Assembly (NCBI RefSeq): GCF_918797505.1
Contig: NC_092799.1
Span: forward strand, 31,012,597-31,076,596
Direction: 5' to 3'
Source: Bemisia tabaci
Taxonomy: Eukaryota > Arthropoda > Insecta > Hemiptera > Aleyrodidae
Length of the DNA stretch: 64,000 bases
Both the position numbers and the translations under genes were made by a program. The notes beneath the pieces were generated by a model, which searched no databases, had not been told where the DNA came from, and worked only from the letters and a program-made list of their open reading frames with translations. How positions within the stretch are numbered: position 1 is the first letter of the stretch; each line of letters begins with the position of its first letter. Positions 1 to 11,660 of this stretch are shown one piece after another.

Positions 1-727
1 TTGAAATCGATCAATTTCATCCGACTCGAGTCATTGCTCGCCAACACCAGTTGACATCCTCGTTCGCTTTCCGTACCAGAATCTCTACAGTCATCATTAG
101 ACCCGTCATCAAATATTGGCGACTATTGTGTTACTCATATGTTGGTCTTTGCAGAAGCTTCGTACAAACTTTCCAACGATTTTCTATCCAGCTTGCGTGG
201 CAACATTGTAGAAACTGAAATTACTTTTATAGACCTTAACTAGTGCATTCTCTGGGAACGCGAGAGAGAATAAATTGAAATTTGCTAACAATTTACGGAA
301 ACATAAACAACATACATAATCTCGTCAGTGGGCGCTTGGCGGCTCCCTGCTTGGCCACGCTCCTGTCGACCCGGTTCACGTTCATGACCAAGCCCATCCG
401 TTCATATCAATGCTCTTTAGACACGATAAATTCATAAAAATGTATCAAATTTTACTCTGATAAATTACGAATCGGATAAAATTGGAAATTGATTTGTATT
501 TTTTAGAGAATCTTATATTCATGGGACGCGGAAATTTCAAGGGCTGATTTATGTACAAGTTTATTCGGGTGAAAGTTTGCTACACCCAATCGTTCACACG
601 GTGTCCAAGTTGCTCAATGCTCTGCAAGCTGATTGTTGAAATTGATAGACAAGAAATTGATAGACAAATAAGACGTAGGCAGTATGGAGCGATATTGGTT
701 GTAGTATATAGGTGCTTATAGACTATG
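1..727. other. Unassigned sequence, nothing recognised
   Basis: This AT-rich stretch has no long open frame, inverted repeat or tandem repeat that I could support. It may be intron or intergenic DNA. Confidence 0.5.
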
Positions 728-940
728 CACTGGAAAAAAAAAGAATCTTAAATTTGCCGCCAAGAAGTATTTCTTCTTAAATCAAGAATTTTGCTGGTTA
801 ATATAAGCTACTTTTTTGCTTAACCCAAGCATTATTTTTCTTGAATCAAGAAAAAGTGAGCTTAAAGCAAGATAAAGAAAATTCTTGGCGGCAAATTCAA
901 GAATTATCATGCTTGATCCAAGCTGCTTTTTTTTTCAGTG
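728..940. mobile_element. 213-bp MITE, CACTG-end family with GCCGCCAAGAA subterminal motif
   Basis: The left end reads CACTGG plus an A run and the right end reads a T run plus CAGTG. Both arms carry TTTGCCGCCAAGAA in inverted orientation (about 757-770 and 883-897). The interior is built from CTTGATTTAAG/CTTGAATCAAG-like words. There is no coding capacity. The ends match those of the 2,484-bp element at 9177-11660, so this is probably a short derivative of the same family. Flanks suggest at most a 2-bp target duplication (TG). Confidence 0.8.
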
Positions 941-1665
941 TGGGGGCAAATGATGGACTAACTATAGAGTCTCTCGTAGATTGCTGTTAGTTAGTCTATT
1001 ACCTACCTTCTTTGTCCATTGCAACTAACCGCCTCCACCAATAGGATCCCTCCATATCCCTTTTTCTCCTTTGTCTATAGCTTTGTTTACCAATTTCAAC
1101 AATCAGCTTGCAGTTCTTTCTCTTTTTAACTTGGTCTTTTCCATTTCTTTAAATATTTCCCCTGTATAACCTCTATCAATAATCAGAGTTAATGTACACG
1201 AATTTAATCCAATTCAAAGTTTCGATATTCTGCTGTACAATCCCTTGCAATCCATTTCATTTCGATTTCGATTCCTCGATGTTTTTCTTGGTCGTATAGA
1301 TACATTGAAAATGATCACTAATTGAGCCGAACGTTGTGGAGAGTGAAAATTTTGTCCGATTGACAACTTTTCGGTGAACATGACATCCTGCAGGGATACT
1401 TCACATTGGGCCCAATCAATTGCGAGGCAAACTCCATGGTGGCTCAAGAATTTTCAGAGGAGACTCCAATCGACTTATTTTTCTTGCGTCGTCCTGAGTA
1501 TGTAGAAAACTTTCTTCCAGTGCCTTTCTCGTTATTATTTACAGTCTGAAGCAAAAGTATAAGATGGATTATGTCGCCCCTCTGAGCGCCCCGTATCATT
1601 AAGAAGTTGAGTTGAGGAACGGTATTGTCGGATTTTAATAAGAGTTGTTATTGCTCCAGACTCTA
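941..1665. other. Unassigned sequence
   Basis: No repeat or gene is recognised. The small minus-strand frame at 1214-1447 has no recognisable motif and is probably chance. Confidence 0.45.
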
Positions 1666-2119
1666 CACGGAAAAAACGAGCTTAGGGTTGGGACCTACAT
1701 GTTAGTGCTGGGCACTAACGAGGGTTAGATCAAATGGAGCCAGCAAGTCAGAGGAGTGCTGGGCACTAAACAGCTCGAGGCTGGGTCACTAAGGAAGAAG
1801 TAGTGCCAAGCCCTAAAGTGACTTTGGAGCGAGCGTAAAATATGAAACGCCTCCGCCTGGGATCGAACTCGGGTTGCGCCGGTGGAAGACCAGCGCGTTA
1901 CCACTAGGCTATCGTGACTCCGACGTCTCATGGGTGAATTTACACCTGTTAAGCGCAACTACGTCTCGCAGCATCTGATTAGCACTACTCATGTTCAGTG
2001 CCCACCTGAACTGCCTTCCGGTGTTGAGCTGTACAGCGCTTAGACGCCAGCCCTCAACTACTCCCCACTAAACGGCCAGTAGTGCTCGAACACTAGTCTT
2101 GTTTTATTTTCCGTTTGTG
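1666..2119 (-). mobile_element. 454-bp CACGG-end element containing a tRNA-like segment
   Basis: The element starts CACGGAAAAAACGAG and ends in a T run plus CCGTTTGTG, with TA on both sides. The interior repeats the words AGTGCTGGGCACTAA and TTAGTG. On the minus strand, about 1925 to 1857 reads like a tRNA: an A-box-like TAGCCTAGTGGTAACGCG and a B-box-like GAGTTCGATCCC. This joins the ends of a DNA transposon to a pol III promoter-like module. Other copies lie at 34380-34556, 34712-34946 plus 38402-38612, and 35597-35887. The small minus-strand frame across it is not a gene. The tRNA fold is imperfect and the acceptor ends do not pair, so I do not call a functional tRNA. Confidence 0.75.
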
Positions 2120-2227
2120 TATGTCGTATGGAGATTGCCCTTTGCCATGTTCATGTCGCAAATATTTCGATCCTCAACGTAGTACAGTTCGACGGTTTTC
2201 GCTTTTGCACATTTTGCAAAATGCATA

Positions 2228-3256
2228 CACTGAAAAAATTGAGTTAGCGTCAGATGACTAAAAGTGGTTTCTATACACTAACTCAAATTGTGTGATTTGG
2301 ACACACATGATTTTTGGTTTCTGTACACTAACCACTATTAGTGCTGGAAACTAATTCCGCTACTCTAATTCGCATTCGGTAGGGTTGGGTCAACCTAACC
2401 TCAAAACTGAGAGAGGAGAAAACGGCTTAGCGAATGATAACTGGACAATACTTTCAGGAAAAGAAGATTTCTTAAAAGATGAGAGGTAAAAATCAACTGA
2501 CCGGTTCCAAATGAACGACAGAGGAAAGGAATATCCCATAGGTATGTGCAAGTAGACAGAATTATCCTTTAGAGAGACACACACTCACACATGAAACGGT
2601 AGCGAATGTTCACACTGAATAAACATATCTCGTCCGAACACTTGAGATATTCTTTTGAAATTACGGGAGAACACGAACTATAGAAGTAAGCAGTAAGTTC
2701 ACAGATTTTCGTAAAATATAAACTGAACGCGGAACGCTTTAATCGCAATTTAATACAGAAGATTGACGACTCCAACGAATATCATGCTTGTTTACGTTTT
2801 GAATCGAACAGACGATTTCTAACCTTAACAGGTTTATTTATGTTGCTTTCGAACGTTTTCAAGAAAGAGAGGACACTATAAATCATACCGGGAGTATTTA
2901 CATTGTCAAACGAGCCCGAAATTTCACATTTTAATTGATTTTCACGAGCTGACGCGATTGAGGCTGTTGTACCGACGCCACTTTTTCGAAACTAAATAAA
3001 TGTAACGGACAATGTGGCAGTTAGTGTTGAGGGCGAATTAGTTTGACCCGAAGGTGAATTTGTCTTACCACAGCGCTAATTTTACAGCTAGTGCTGTTTT
3101 CCAATTCTGGTTCGCGCTCTAGTAAAGTCAAGTCAGCGTATGAAGCGAATTGATTGGTGCTTCAGTACAATAAATTAGTTCTGAAGCCTAATTTTGATTC
3201 TACTTGGCGAGAACTTACCAAATTAGTTCTCAACGCTAACTACTTTTTTTTCAGTG
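2228..3256. mobile_element. 1,029-bp TIR element, CACTG ends with TTAGCG subterminal motif
   Basis: The left end CACTGAAAAAATTGAGTTAGCG pairs with the right end CGCTAACTA plus a T run and CAGTG. TA lies on each side (2226-2227 and 3257-3258), which fits a 2-bp target duplication. Both ends are rich in ACTAA/TTAGT words. No transposase is visible; the frames at 2390-2584 and 2569-2775 have no motif. It is probably non-autonomous. Confidence 0.8.
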
Positions 3257-3258
3257 TA

Positions 3259-3816
3259 TGTTTAAAGCAGGATTGAGTTAAACTGTGGGAGAATTTGACT
3301 GTACAGTAAATTATCATCACACATCTTAAGCCATCTTTTTACTTGCTTTACTTTTTTCATAATCTATAATCTATCATCATCATTAATATAAACTTCGAAG
3401 GATTCAGACTTTCAGCGATTCCACCTTTTTCTATTTCACTCGAGAGGTTGCCAGATTGTGCGATAAATGTGAATATTTTACATGGATTTGAATTAAGAAA
3501 AGCGCTAAAAAAGCAACTTATCTCGCAACAATAGAGTCCGGGAGGGACGAGAGGCTGCCTTCCTGGGAAAACCCATGATTTAGCCGGAAATGTCATTAAA
3601 ACAATTGATTCCGTTTGGAGCATCAATTGTATACTAGGGGAAAGCTATTTTAAAATAATAATTGTAAATGGACACAGATGGTACAGAAAGGAAGAAAGGA
3701 GAAGGAAAGGAAATGAAATGAGGATATGATTACTAATATGCAATCAGAGAGAATAAAACAAAAACATCGGAGAAATTTATATGCTATGAAAGTATAAGAA
3801 GAAAACACGAGTGGGG
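3259..3816. other. Unassigned sequence
   Basis: A short minus-strand frame at 3357-3626 shows no family motif. Purine-rich GGAAAGAAGGAGAAGG-type sequence occurs near 3690. Nothing else is recognised. Confidence 0.4.
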
Positions 3817-4224
3817 TCATTGCAATTCGGAACTCGAACTATATACTATACTTATTATTCGGCTTTTCTTCTCCAAAGCGTTGTGCTGTTTTGATAGTCC
3901 AGCAACGGTGTAGTCTTCAGGAATATCCTGGCAGGGGCAAGAAAGATGAATACATGGTAGGCACGATTTTAATTTACAAGTACACAGAGAAGAGCAGGTG
4001 AGGCACAGTTGACAAATTTTGGGGTGAGGGGTAGGATTGAAGTTATGCTGGTAAATGGGTGGGGCAATTGAAAATATTTCGGGAGGAACTAAATGGAGTT
4101 GGGCTTTAGGGATGGTGAAGATGCGGGGTTTGGGGGGATGGATTTGGGTGCCTGCATTGTGATGTAGGCCTTGTGATCGCTGAACTTGCCTTCTTGATTT
4201 GATCTTGAAGATTGCTATTTTCAT
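3817..4224 (-). CDS. Possible 135-aa Cys-rich ORF, unrecognised
   Basis: The frame begins with ATG and has a basic start (several Lys and Arg in the first 15 residues), a Pro/His-rich middle and a cysteine cluster at about residues 91-114 with CxxC spacings such as CQLC, CLTC, CTC and CLPC. It has no signal peptide or membrane segment that I can see. The Cys spacing does not match a RING, zinc knuckle or PHD finger I can name. It lies a few hundred bases upstream of a Helitron-like end, but on the opposite strand. It could be a partial exon, part of a decayed mobile element, or chance. Confidence 0.2.
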   Translation of the reverse strand: MKIAIFKIKSRRQVQRSQGLHHNAGTQIHPPKPRIFTIPKAQLHLVPPEIFSIAPPIYQHNFNPTPHPKICQLCLTCSSLCTCKLKSCLPCIHLSCPCQDIPEDYTVAGLSKQHNALEKKSRIISIVYSSSSELQ

Positions 4225-4673
4225 CGCTCAAAGTTGGGATGCTCATGATTGACTTCAAAATGTGTGACGGGATGAGAAGAAAGGTTGACTTTGGTTGATC
4301 GTTAGCGCAGTCGGAGCGTAGTTCAAACGTCGGGAGTGCCCACTGTAGGTGCTGTTGAGCAGTTTTTAGACCCCTGCGCCACCGATAATCTTCTTAAGAG
4401 GTATAAAGATGAACTTTTGCTACTTCAGCAAGTCAAATCGCGGAAGGAGATCCATGGATTGTCTTTTTCCGCCACCCGATGGAATGACGTCCCAGTCAAA
4501 TGCGTTTTTGAAGAAATGATCGATCCCCATCATCGATTCATCTCCACACATCTATTCATGTGCAAATGATGGTACGCTCCGGCAATAAGGTTCTATGACG
4601 AAATCATTTTTGCCTTCAGAGTCTCAAAAATGTATACATCTTAGAGATCAAACGTCCAATCACTGAGAAAAAT

Positions 4674-4784
4674 GGTTCGCGGAGCGAGCCGAATGTCACT
4701 CGCGTAGCGAGTGATCGGGGGTCCAGGGGGCGTAGCCCCTTGGCTGGCCGTTGGGGACGCGCAAAGCGCGTCCAGAACGGCTAG
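4674..4784 (+). mobile_element. Helitron-like 3' terminus with stacked hairpins
   Basis: Four short GC-rich hairpins stand in a row: about 4674-4690, 4696-4714 (perfect 8-bp stem TCACTCGC/GCGAGTGA), 4723-4743 and 4755-4773 (perfect 8-bp stem GGACGCGC/GCGCGTCC). The last hairpin is followed by seven bases and CTAG at 4781-4784, then T. A GC-rich hairpin, a short spacer, CTRR and a flanking T is the known Helitron 3' signature. GCCGTT at 4747-4752 also pairs with AACGGC at 4776-4781, enclosing the last hairpin. The 5' end (TC after A) was not located and no Rep/helicase is visible. Confidence 0.55.
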
Positions 4785-5819
4785 TACTGATCTGATTTTG
4801 ATTCAATATACATTTATTTCAATTTCCCTCCAGCTCTGATGAAATGAGGCTGAATGAAAACAGTTTTCGACTCTTCTATAAAACTTAAAATCAGGAATAG
4901 AGGTTACCATAGGAATAGGAGGAGGAACTATAATATGGCACGACTACCACAGTATGGTTCACAGACCGATAATCATTAGTTCATGTACAACTATTAATGG
5001 TGTTCTATATGAACAGTGGATTTATTATCCATAGCTTTTTCTAAGTACACGTTGACGATGACTGAAGGTTCTAAAGTAATGACACGGATCATGAAATAAA
5101 TATGAGAATAAGTTCGCCATGACGTGTTCATCCTCGTCGTGGTTCAGAGAGACGGAAAGGAGTTGATGACTTGGGAATTACTCTTCCTAAAAAACGTCGG
5201 AGGATAAGTAATGAATACGTAAGTTAATTTCCGCGACGCACGTATAACATAAGATATTTCTATGAGGAGGCCGTCGTTTAAATCATCTGTTGAGGCAAAA
5301 ATGTGTCTGCGCATAGCGGGGAAAAGGCATAACTTATATTTTATGCGCCATAAAAATTCGTTCGAGTGTACTTACTCCACTTTTATTGGCCAAGGGTGAA
5401 ATGGTTTTCATCTCCAAGCCACCGGAGCTAAAAAGGAGCTTACTCAATGGGTTAAAAAACTCGAGTCACTGCAAATGCTCAAGGTTTACGGAAAACGTGT
5501 GAAACATTTATCATTTTAGGATGCATTTATATCCGACGGACCGGAAGGGACCAACAATCATAAACTTTTCGCAATATACCGGTAATTAATTGTCAAACTG
5601 AAATATCTGACGCGGCAAAGAAGTACGTTGCGAAATAAAGAAAGCGTTTTTTAATAATGATTGAGACTTGATTCATTTTATCCTCGTTAAGGTTTATTTT
5701 GAAGCAAAGGGATATAAGAAATGCTTTTGAGCAATCCTTATTGCATACATGCAGCATCCTCATGCTGCAACATATAAAAAACTCGTTACGTGGCAGTCCA
5801 AAAATTCCTTTCCTTTCAT
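4785..5819. other. Unassigned sequence
   Basis: AT-rich sequence without a recognisable gene or repeat. Confidence 0.4.
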
Positions 5820-5837
5820 CCCCCCCCCCCCCCCCCC
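5820..5837. repeat. Poly(C) tract, 18 nt
   Basis: This is an uninterrupted run of C. It is the longest of at least nine G or C homopolymers of 12 nt or more in the window. Confidence 0.95.
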
Positions 5838-6289
5838 AAGCCACGCTCGGTATACAGTGAAGTACCAACTATCCAGTGCAAAGTGACGAAGCCGCGCTGG
5901 ATAACGAGAAAGATGGTTAGTTGAGACCCACAAAAAAATACCGACAAAATGCCATTTCATGTTCTGTATGTTACCAGAAAGCACACCCGTGGTCAATTCT
6001 CTACCGTGTATTGAAAAATATATTACAAAAAACCACTCGTGTTATCAGTTTTTTGCCGAAGACACCACACTGTATCATTTCTAAGTTTCTGAAAATGCCT
6101 CGTTTCAATGGCGGAGAAGAAGCTGCGTTGGATAATCGGTGATTTATGGCATTAGCTTTCGTATACCGGAGGGAAATTCGGTACACAAAACTGGAAAGAT
6201 GTTCATTCTTATCCGACAGCGGTGCCTTGGCATATTGCCGAGTAAAGAGTTGGCAGAAGATATTGAAAGGTGAAGTTGTAGAATGCGAA

Positions 6290-6326
6290 ATAATGAATGA
6301 ATGAGTGAATGAATGAACGGACGAAC
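6290..6326. repeat. GAAT-type microsatellite
   Basis: An imperfect GAAT/GAGT tetranucleotide run. Confidence 0.8.
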
Positions 6327-6408
6327 AAACGGGCCGAGCCGATGTCGCCGCCGTAAGCGCTTTGAGATGAGCGTCGCCCTTTGACACTTGTCTCGAGGGC
6401 GAGGGGGC

Positions 6409-6458
6409 ACGACAAAGGGCGGTCCGCGGGGGGCGACAAAGGGCGGCCTGCGGGGGGC
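6409..6458. repeat. 24-bp GC-rich minisatellite, about two copies
   Basis: GACAAAGGGCGG recurs at 6411 and 6435, a 24-bp period, in an otherwise AT-rich setting. Overlapping frames across it (6144-6560 and 6209-6505, minus) are explained by the GC-rich repeat and not by a gene. Confidence 0.75.
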
Positions 6459-7590
6459 GCCCGCTCCCGGCTCAAGATGCGCCCAGCTGTCAGCCGTAAA
6501 ATCATTTATCCTGGATTTGCATGAATATTTACCCAGATAATTTCCTGCCCTACCTTTCACGACATCATTGTAACTGCAGCTCCCTACGATGTGTTTCTCT
6601 ATTCAGGTCCCGCGCTCCGCTCCAGATCTCATTTTTCTCCTCGCAGTCTCCTTTGACAGCCGCAGTTGCTTGCTCAGTCGGAATCCGCCGTTCGTTTTGT
6701 GACCGGTTTAGAGAAGTTAGATTTTAAGTAGGTCTGCAAAGTAATCGCGACATAATCTGCGGATGTGATTGAAGCCCTCGTGTATTCGTCGAGTGTGTGA
6801 AAAGTTTCATAAAATCGTGAACATTGTAAAAATAACGTATCAAGATGCAATTTTTGTAACGAGGTGGAAAACTGGTGCCGGGTCCAGCCATTCCCTCACG
6901 GAAAAAAATGCGATATTTTCTCTGTAAAAAAATCACGCCTTTATTACGTTGAATTTATTTTTTAAAATTGGTAAGGGAGTGCTTTAGTCTCCTGACAACA
7001 GAATTGCGATCTCAAAATTAGAGAAAAATGACGAGTAGCTGATAAAATGGAACCAATTGATGCGATCTATCGCATGCCGCTCTGACACAAAACACGGCGT
7101 CCATCGAATCACCTTCCGATTCTGAAATGACCGAAGTCTCAGCTTCCAATCCCGGTTTCATCCATAAAAAAACGGTTCTCCACGCAGTCCTATTTCCGAC
7201 ACCCCCCCCCCCCCCATTTTCTAACTCCTGTTTTGAGGCAAGTCACGACGTGCGCTTTCAATTTTCGCGATATATGATCTGGCGCTTGTCGTTGTGACTC
7301 AATACGCGTATTTTTCTTTGCATTTTCTTTTTTTCTTTTTTTATCGAAGTACGGTAAATGGAATGATGCCCTCAAACTTGTCCGAAAGTTTGAAAGTTGT
7401 TCGTTGAGGAGGTTGAAAATCAGCTGGAGTTGAATATGAAGTTCGTGGCGCTCTGCATAAGCAAATACCTTCTTATTATGGACATAACCGTATATGCACT
7501 ACTTCGTACTCCCTCACCCCTAAATAGGACATTGAACAAGCAAAACTGCGTTTTCGATTTTAACATCGTAATCAACCATGATATGTTCAA
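6459..7590. other. Unassigned sequence with a poly(C) tract at 7202-7215
   Basis: No gene or interspersed repeat is recognised. A 14-nt C run sits at 7202-7215. Confidence 0.4.
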
Positions 7591-7593
7591 CTT

Positions 7594-8230
7594 TCGTATC
7601 GATTACTCATAATGACCGGTTAAAGTTTTCGAGTAAATTCTCCGTGTTTGAGAAGTAGAAACTTAGACCGAACCGATTAGTAATTCTAACATCCACTTTT
7701 CTTATCGATTACTCATAATGACCGATTAAATTTTTCGAGTAAATTATCTGTGTGTAAGAAGTAGAAAGGTAGACCCAACCGATTAGAAACTCTAACATCC
7801 AACTTTCGTATCGATTACTCATGTTGACCGATTAAATCTTTCGAGTAAAGTTTCTCCGCGGGGGGAGTAGAAACTTAGACGCAACCGATTGGAACCTACA
7901 CTGGAAAAAAAACACATTGGATCTAGAGTCCAGACTCTTAAAAACATCGACAAGAAAAAATACTCTTGATTCAATCGGATTTTTGCTTATATCAAGAACC
8001 AAGCCTCTTAATTTGAGCGGATTTCCTTTTGACCGACGCTTAAATCTGATTGAATCAAGAGTATTTTTTCTTGTCAATGTTTTCAAAAGTCTGGACTCTA
8101 GATCCAATGTGTTTTTTTTTTCCAGTGTATAACATCCACCTTTCGCATCGATTCCTCATGACGATCGATTAAATTTTCTGAGGAAAATTCCTGTGCGAGA
8201 AAGTAGAGACTTAGAACATACTCCTTCGAT
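7594..8230. repeat. 106-bp tandem array, about four units, interrupted by a MITE
   Basis: The anchor ATCGATTACTCAT starts at 7598, 7704 and 7810, a 106-bp period. A fourth, diverged anchor starts at 8147. Removing the MITE (7899-8127, 229 bp) and one TA copy (2 bp) from the 337-bp gap leaves exactly 106 bp. The array therefore predates the MITE. Confidence 0.9.
7899..8127. mobile_element. 229-bp foldback MITE, GATCTAGAGTCC family, copy 1
   Basis: The ends are CACTGG plus A run and T run plus CCAGTG. The arms hold GGATCTAGAGTCCAGACTC and its complement, so almost the whole element folds on itself. TA flanks both ends. The frames seen on both strands (7832-8107 and 7917-8132) are produced by the palindrome and are not genes. 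Confidence 0.92.
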
Positions 8231-8624
8231 TAACGCCTCCCATTCAGTGTTAGATGGCCTGGTGACCCATCAGCACTGACGTCAAATGGCAGAAGAATAT
8301 CCCGATTCCCTGATAAAAACGATAGTATCGTAAGATGGAGAATAATTTAAACTTGACGTCGCTGGTTGCGGGTCGCGCTTCGAGGGGTATTAATAGCAAT
8401 AAATAACGGACACCTATTCGTATCAGAGAGTTTCATTAATCAGTTTAGCAGACGCTTGTTTGCCGGATGGGTCAGAAACTCAGAAGCGTCGGAGGCTCAA
8501 AGTTGGAGTTACCTTCAATCGTCGGTTTTGATCTTGTTTCGTTCTTTTTTTTCGGAGATAAACTCTTACACAATATTCAACATGCACTCATTCATAATAA
8601 TATTTGTGTTCTTGCGTTACTTCT
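8231..8624. other. Unassigned sequence
   Basis: A plus-strand frame at 8366-8749 runs into the next repeat and has no recognisable domain. Confidence 0.35.
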
Positions 8625-8969
8625 CAAGTAGCAGAGGTTACAACAACTTGCAACAAAATCGTTTGATTCTTGCAACGAATAGATTGATGTGCAGATTGCA
8701 CAGTCTCTTACCCGAAGGAGCTATCATTGTTGGAACTAGTTGCAATTAAGTTGAAGCATGTTTCAACTTCAAAGTATTGCCGGTTGTCCATCTTTAGATT
8801 TTAAACAACTTTGGTTCAGCAATTTTGCAATCTCAGCAGGTTTCAACTTTGTCTTTCGATCAGATCGCCGAAAATCGGCATTTATCGACCGAAAGTTGCA
8901 ATTTTGTTGCAACTAATACCAACATTGTTTCAACTTGTTGCAACCTTTACATTGAAAAATGCTACTTGG
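8625..8969. mobile_element. 345-bp element with CAAGTAGC ends and TTGCAAC word repeats
   Basis: The left end CAAGTAGCAGAGGTTAC and the right end ATTGAAAAATGCTACTTGG form short inverted termini. The interior contains many copies of TTGCAAC, GTTGCAA and TTTCAAC in both orientations. An element with the same termini and almost the same length, but different interior words, lies at 61636-61979. No coding frame is credible. Confidence 0.65.
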
Positions 8970-9133
8970 GTTTTGGTTAATATATAGGAAGTGAAACACA
9001 AACGGAGAAAAATAGAACCGCGGTGAGCACCAGAAGATGGACTTCAGCACATGGGATGGATTGAAACAGTAATTTTATACTCGTCCTAATGATTTGAAGG
9101 TTGAATTTTGATCCGATCATTTCCTAATGATAG

Positions 9134-9176
9134 CAGTGGCGAGGCGTGCATTATCGATGATCGATGTTTCTCCATT
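9134..9176. mobile_element. Left part of split ATCGAT-type MITE (CAGTGGCG family)
   Basis: It begins CAGTGGCGAGGCGTG and carries ATCGAT words, then breaks at CTCCATT. The continuation TTGAAGC...AAAGAATC is at 11661-11790, as shown by comparison with the uninterrupted copy at 17228-17375. The cause is the 2,484-bp insertion between them. Confidence 0.8.
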
Positions 9177-11660
9177 CACTCAAAAAAAAGTAGCTTGGCT
9201 CAAGCATAAAGATTCTTGAATTTGCCGCCAAGAATTTGTTGGCGCGTATACGTAGTATACCGCCTTTGCGATCGTTTCGAACCCTGCTCGATACAATAAC
9301 CGAGTCCCTTAGTTCCTTACCGAAAAGTGACTACCGCGAACTTCTGAGATTTTCCAAAGCGTGTAAAAAGTTTATTTATCCGTCAATAATTATGATTTAA
9401 AGTTGTTTCTCATTCTGGGGCTCTCTAGTTTATGTGCAGTGAATACCAAGAGTCTACGTTACTTGGTTTTCTTAAAAAAAGCCTAAGAGTACGACGCGCT
9501 GATTTAAAATATGCATATATAAGCAGAATCAAGCGAACTGATTCGAGGATGGCTGAGCAGGTCGGCACTCTCGGAATGAGAATTTAACTCCTCCGTTTTG
9601 TTCAAAACGTTGCTTTGACAGATCTCCAAACCTCTGTTATACTTTTCAAAAGTTGGTACCCGTGCTCTGATAGTGCTGTTCATCTGACAACAATGTCAGT
9701 GTCAGCTGATAATAATATTTTTATCATATGAGGTTAATAAAAAGTTTTCAGTCAGTCTTTGACATCCTGAATAATTGTCTTGGTATTTATTTACTAATTT
9801 TACAGAATTATATTTTATTTCTTATTAAAACTAAGAAATACAGTGCAATCTGTGTAAGTGCAATCTGTGATGAGCCTCGAGACTCATTAGACCATTAGCT
9901 AAACGTGGCTCATACAGGAATCCACTTACCCCTCTCTTCCCCACGCTCCTGATCACTGCGTCGGCGTCTCGACGAACAATAGCTAATGACGGTCGCCAAG
10001 CTAGGCCGGGATCCTCAGCCCCTCGCCCAATTACTTACGCTTCATTAACCATTTCACCGTCACGCTAGGATTCGCCCAATTTTCAAAAAAAATTGTTTCG
10101 CGAGTTTTTAGCAATTTTTTCCTTACTCTCCGTTGAAACACGAATTAAAAGAGGTCTCATTCATAAAAATCGGCCAAATAGAAGAGAAGTTACAGTATTC
10201 GAAATCCGAAGAAATCAACAAAACTTCTCCAAACAAAAAATAAAATGAAGGGGGAAAAAAAGAAATGTATAAATTACAATTCAATATGATTGACCTCAGA
10301 ATGTGACAAGCAATTCAATTATAAAAAGGAGAAAAAATTGAGTGAAATTACAAAAAATTAGCCTCTTGCAAGGGGCTTCCTTGTATGAGTTTTGACCTGA
10401 AGACAAGTAAATCCCGTTACATTATTAAAACGAAATTGACTCCATAGTTTAATGCCTTAGTTTCTTGAATACGATTATTTTAAGCTCTCGAAAATTTATA
10501 CCAGCAATTTTACCCATGGGGTGATTTCCTGAGAGCTGATAATATCACGAATTTCTCATAGAGCCCTACAAAAATGGCTTGCTTTTTGGGCAGCCGATTC
10601 GGCCATCAAACCGGGGTTTAAATGGAAGCTGATAATAACACAAAGCTCTGAGAAAAATTTTGAGATGAGAATAGGAACGGTTTGTAAATTACGAGGAGAG
10701 GCGGGCATTCTGTTCAGCATATCGATACATAAGTATTTTCACACGTAGAATTTAATTTTCACGTCAGGGAGTCGACATATTTTGATTTTTTCGATTTTAT
10801 ACGGAAAATGTATGGTTTTTCGCGATTGAAATTACTTACAATTGTTTCATGAAAAATGAATGCACCCAAAATGACTATAGCATTTTGACTTTCACATACG
10901 TGCACTCACTAAATCGATTGGTAAATTCAAAGAGTGGGTACATCGACCTGGTATATCAAGTTTCTGCAATTTTTCACGGCAAATCGGTAGATTTTCGGGA
11001 TGTGGATTGCTTACTTTCAATTCATGAATGAATAAAGCATGGACATGGTTAAGCTTCTTTGCATGAAAAGACGTTTAAAATAAAAAAATCAAGACATATT
11101 TAATACAATTGCATTTATATCGAGTAAATCTCTTTTCAATAATATAACGGGATTTATAATACCGGTGATTTGGGTATTTTAGCCCCAAAATACCTTTAAA
11201 TCGACTTTATCTTCTAGGAGTTCGACAGAATTTTTCCTTTCTTCGCTTAAATTTTTCCGTAGCACTTTTCTTCAAGAATCTGATAAGATTTTGCTTGAGG
11301 CAGATCAAAAAACTTAAATTGTCGATAGCTTCTAGATTCACAATACACGGTCTCGTCAAGGTGCGTCGTTGACCTTGCACTGTTGGATCGTGAATTCTCT
11401 TGTTGTGCTGCTTGCCTTTTTTGAAATCTCTGTAAATGAAAACTAAAGGGGTTGATATGTGCGAGTTAATGACGCGCCTTATCAACACATTGTGTTGGAG
11501 TTCACTGCTTGTTTTATCTTGCTTTAAGCTGAATTTTTTTTGATACACGAAAAATGATGCTTGGGTTAAGCAATAAAGAAGTTTATTTTTACCAGCAAAA
11601 TTCTTGATTTAAGAAGAAATACTTCTTGGCTGCAAATTTAAGATTCTTTTTCTTTCAGTG
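9177..11660. mobile_element. 2,484-bp TIR element, CACTG-end family, inserted in a MITE
   Basis: The left end CACTC plus A run, GTAGCTTGG and TTGCCGCCAAGAA is the inverse of the right end TTCTTGGCTGCAAATTTAAG, T-rich, CAGTG. ATT at 9174-9176 and 11661-11663 is a 3-bp target duplication. The ends are those of the 213-bp MITE at 728-940. The 2.3-kb interior is AT-rich; short frames at 10849-11031 and 11207-11548 show no transposase motif. It is probably non-autonomous. CACTG ends, a subterminal word array and a 3-bp duplication fit the CACTA (CMC) group, but no protein confirms this. Confidence 0.8.

Noticed and set aside
6144..6560. 138-residue and 98-residue minus frames
   Set aside because: They overlap each other across a GC-rich 24-bp repeat and a GAAT microsatellite.
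7832..8132. Frames on both strands beginning MDLESRLLKT, also at 53900-54163, 63143-63529 and 63339-63608
   Set aside because: They are the palindromic arms of the GATCTAGAGTCC MITE translated in either direction.
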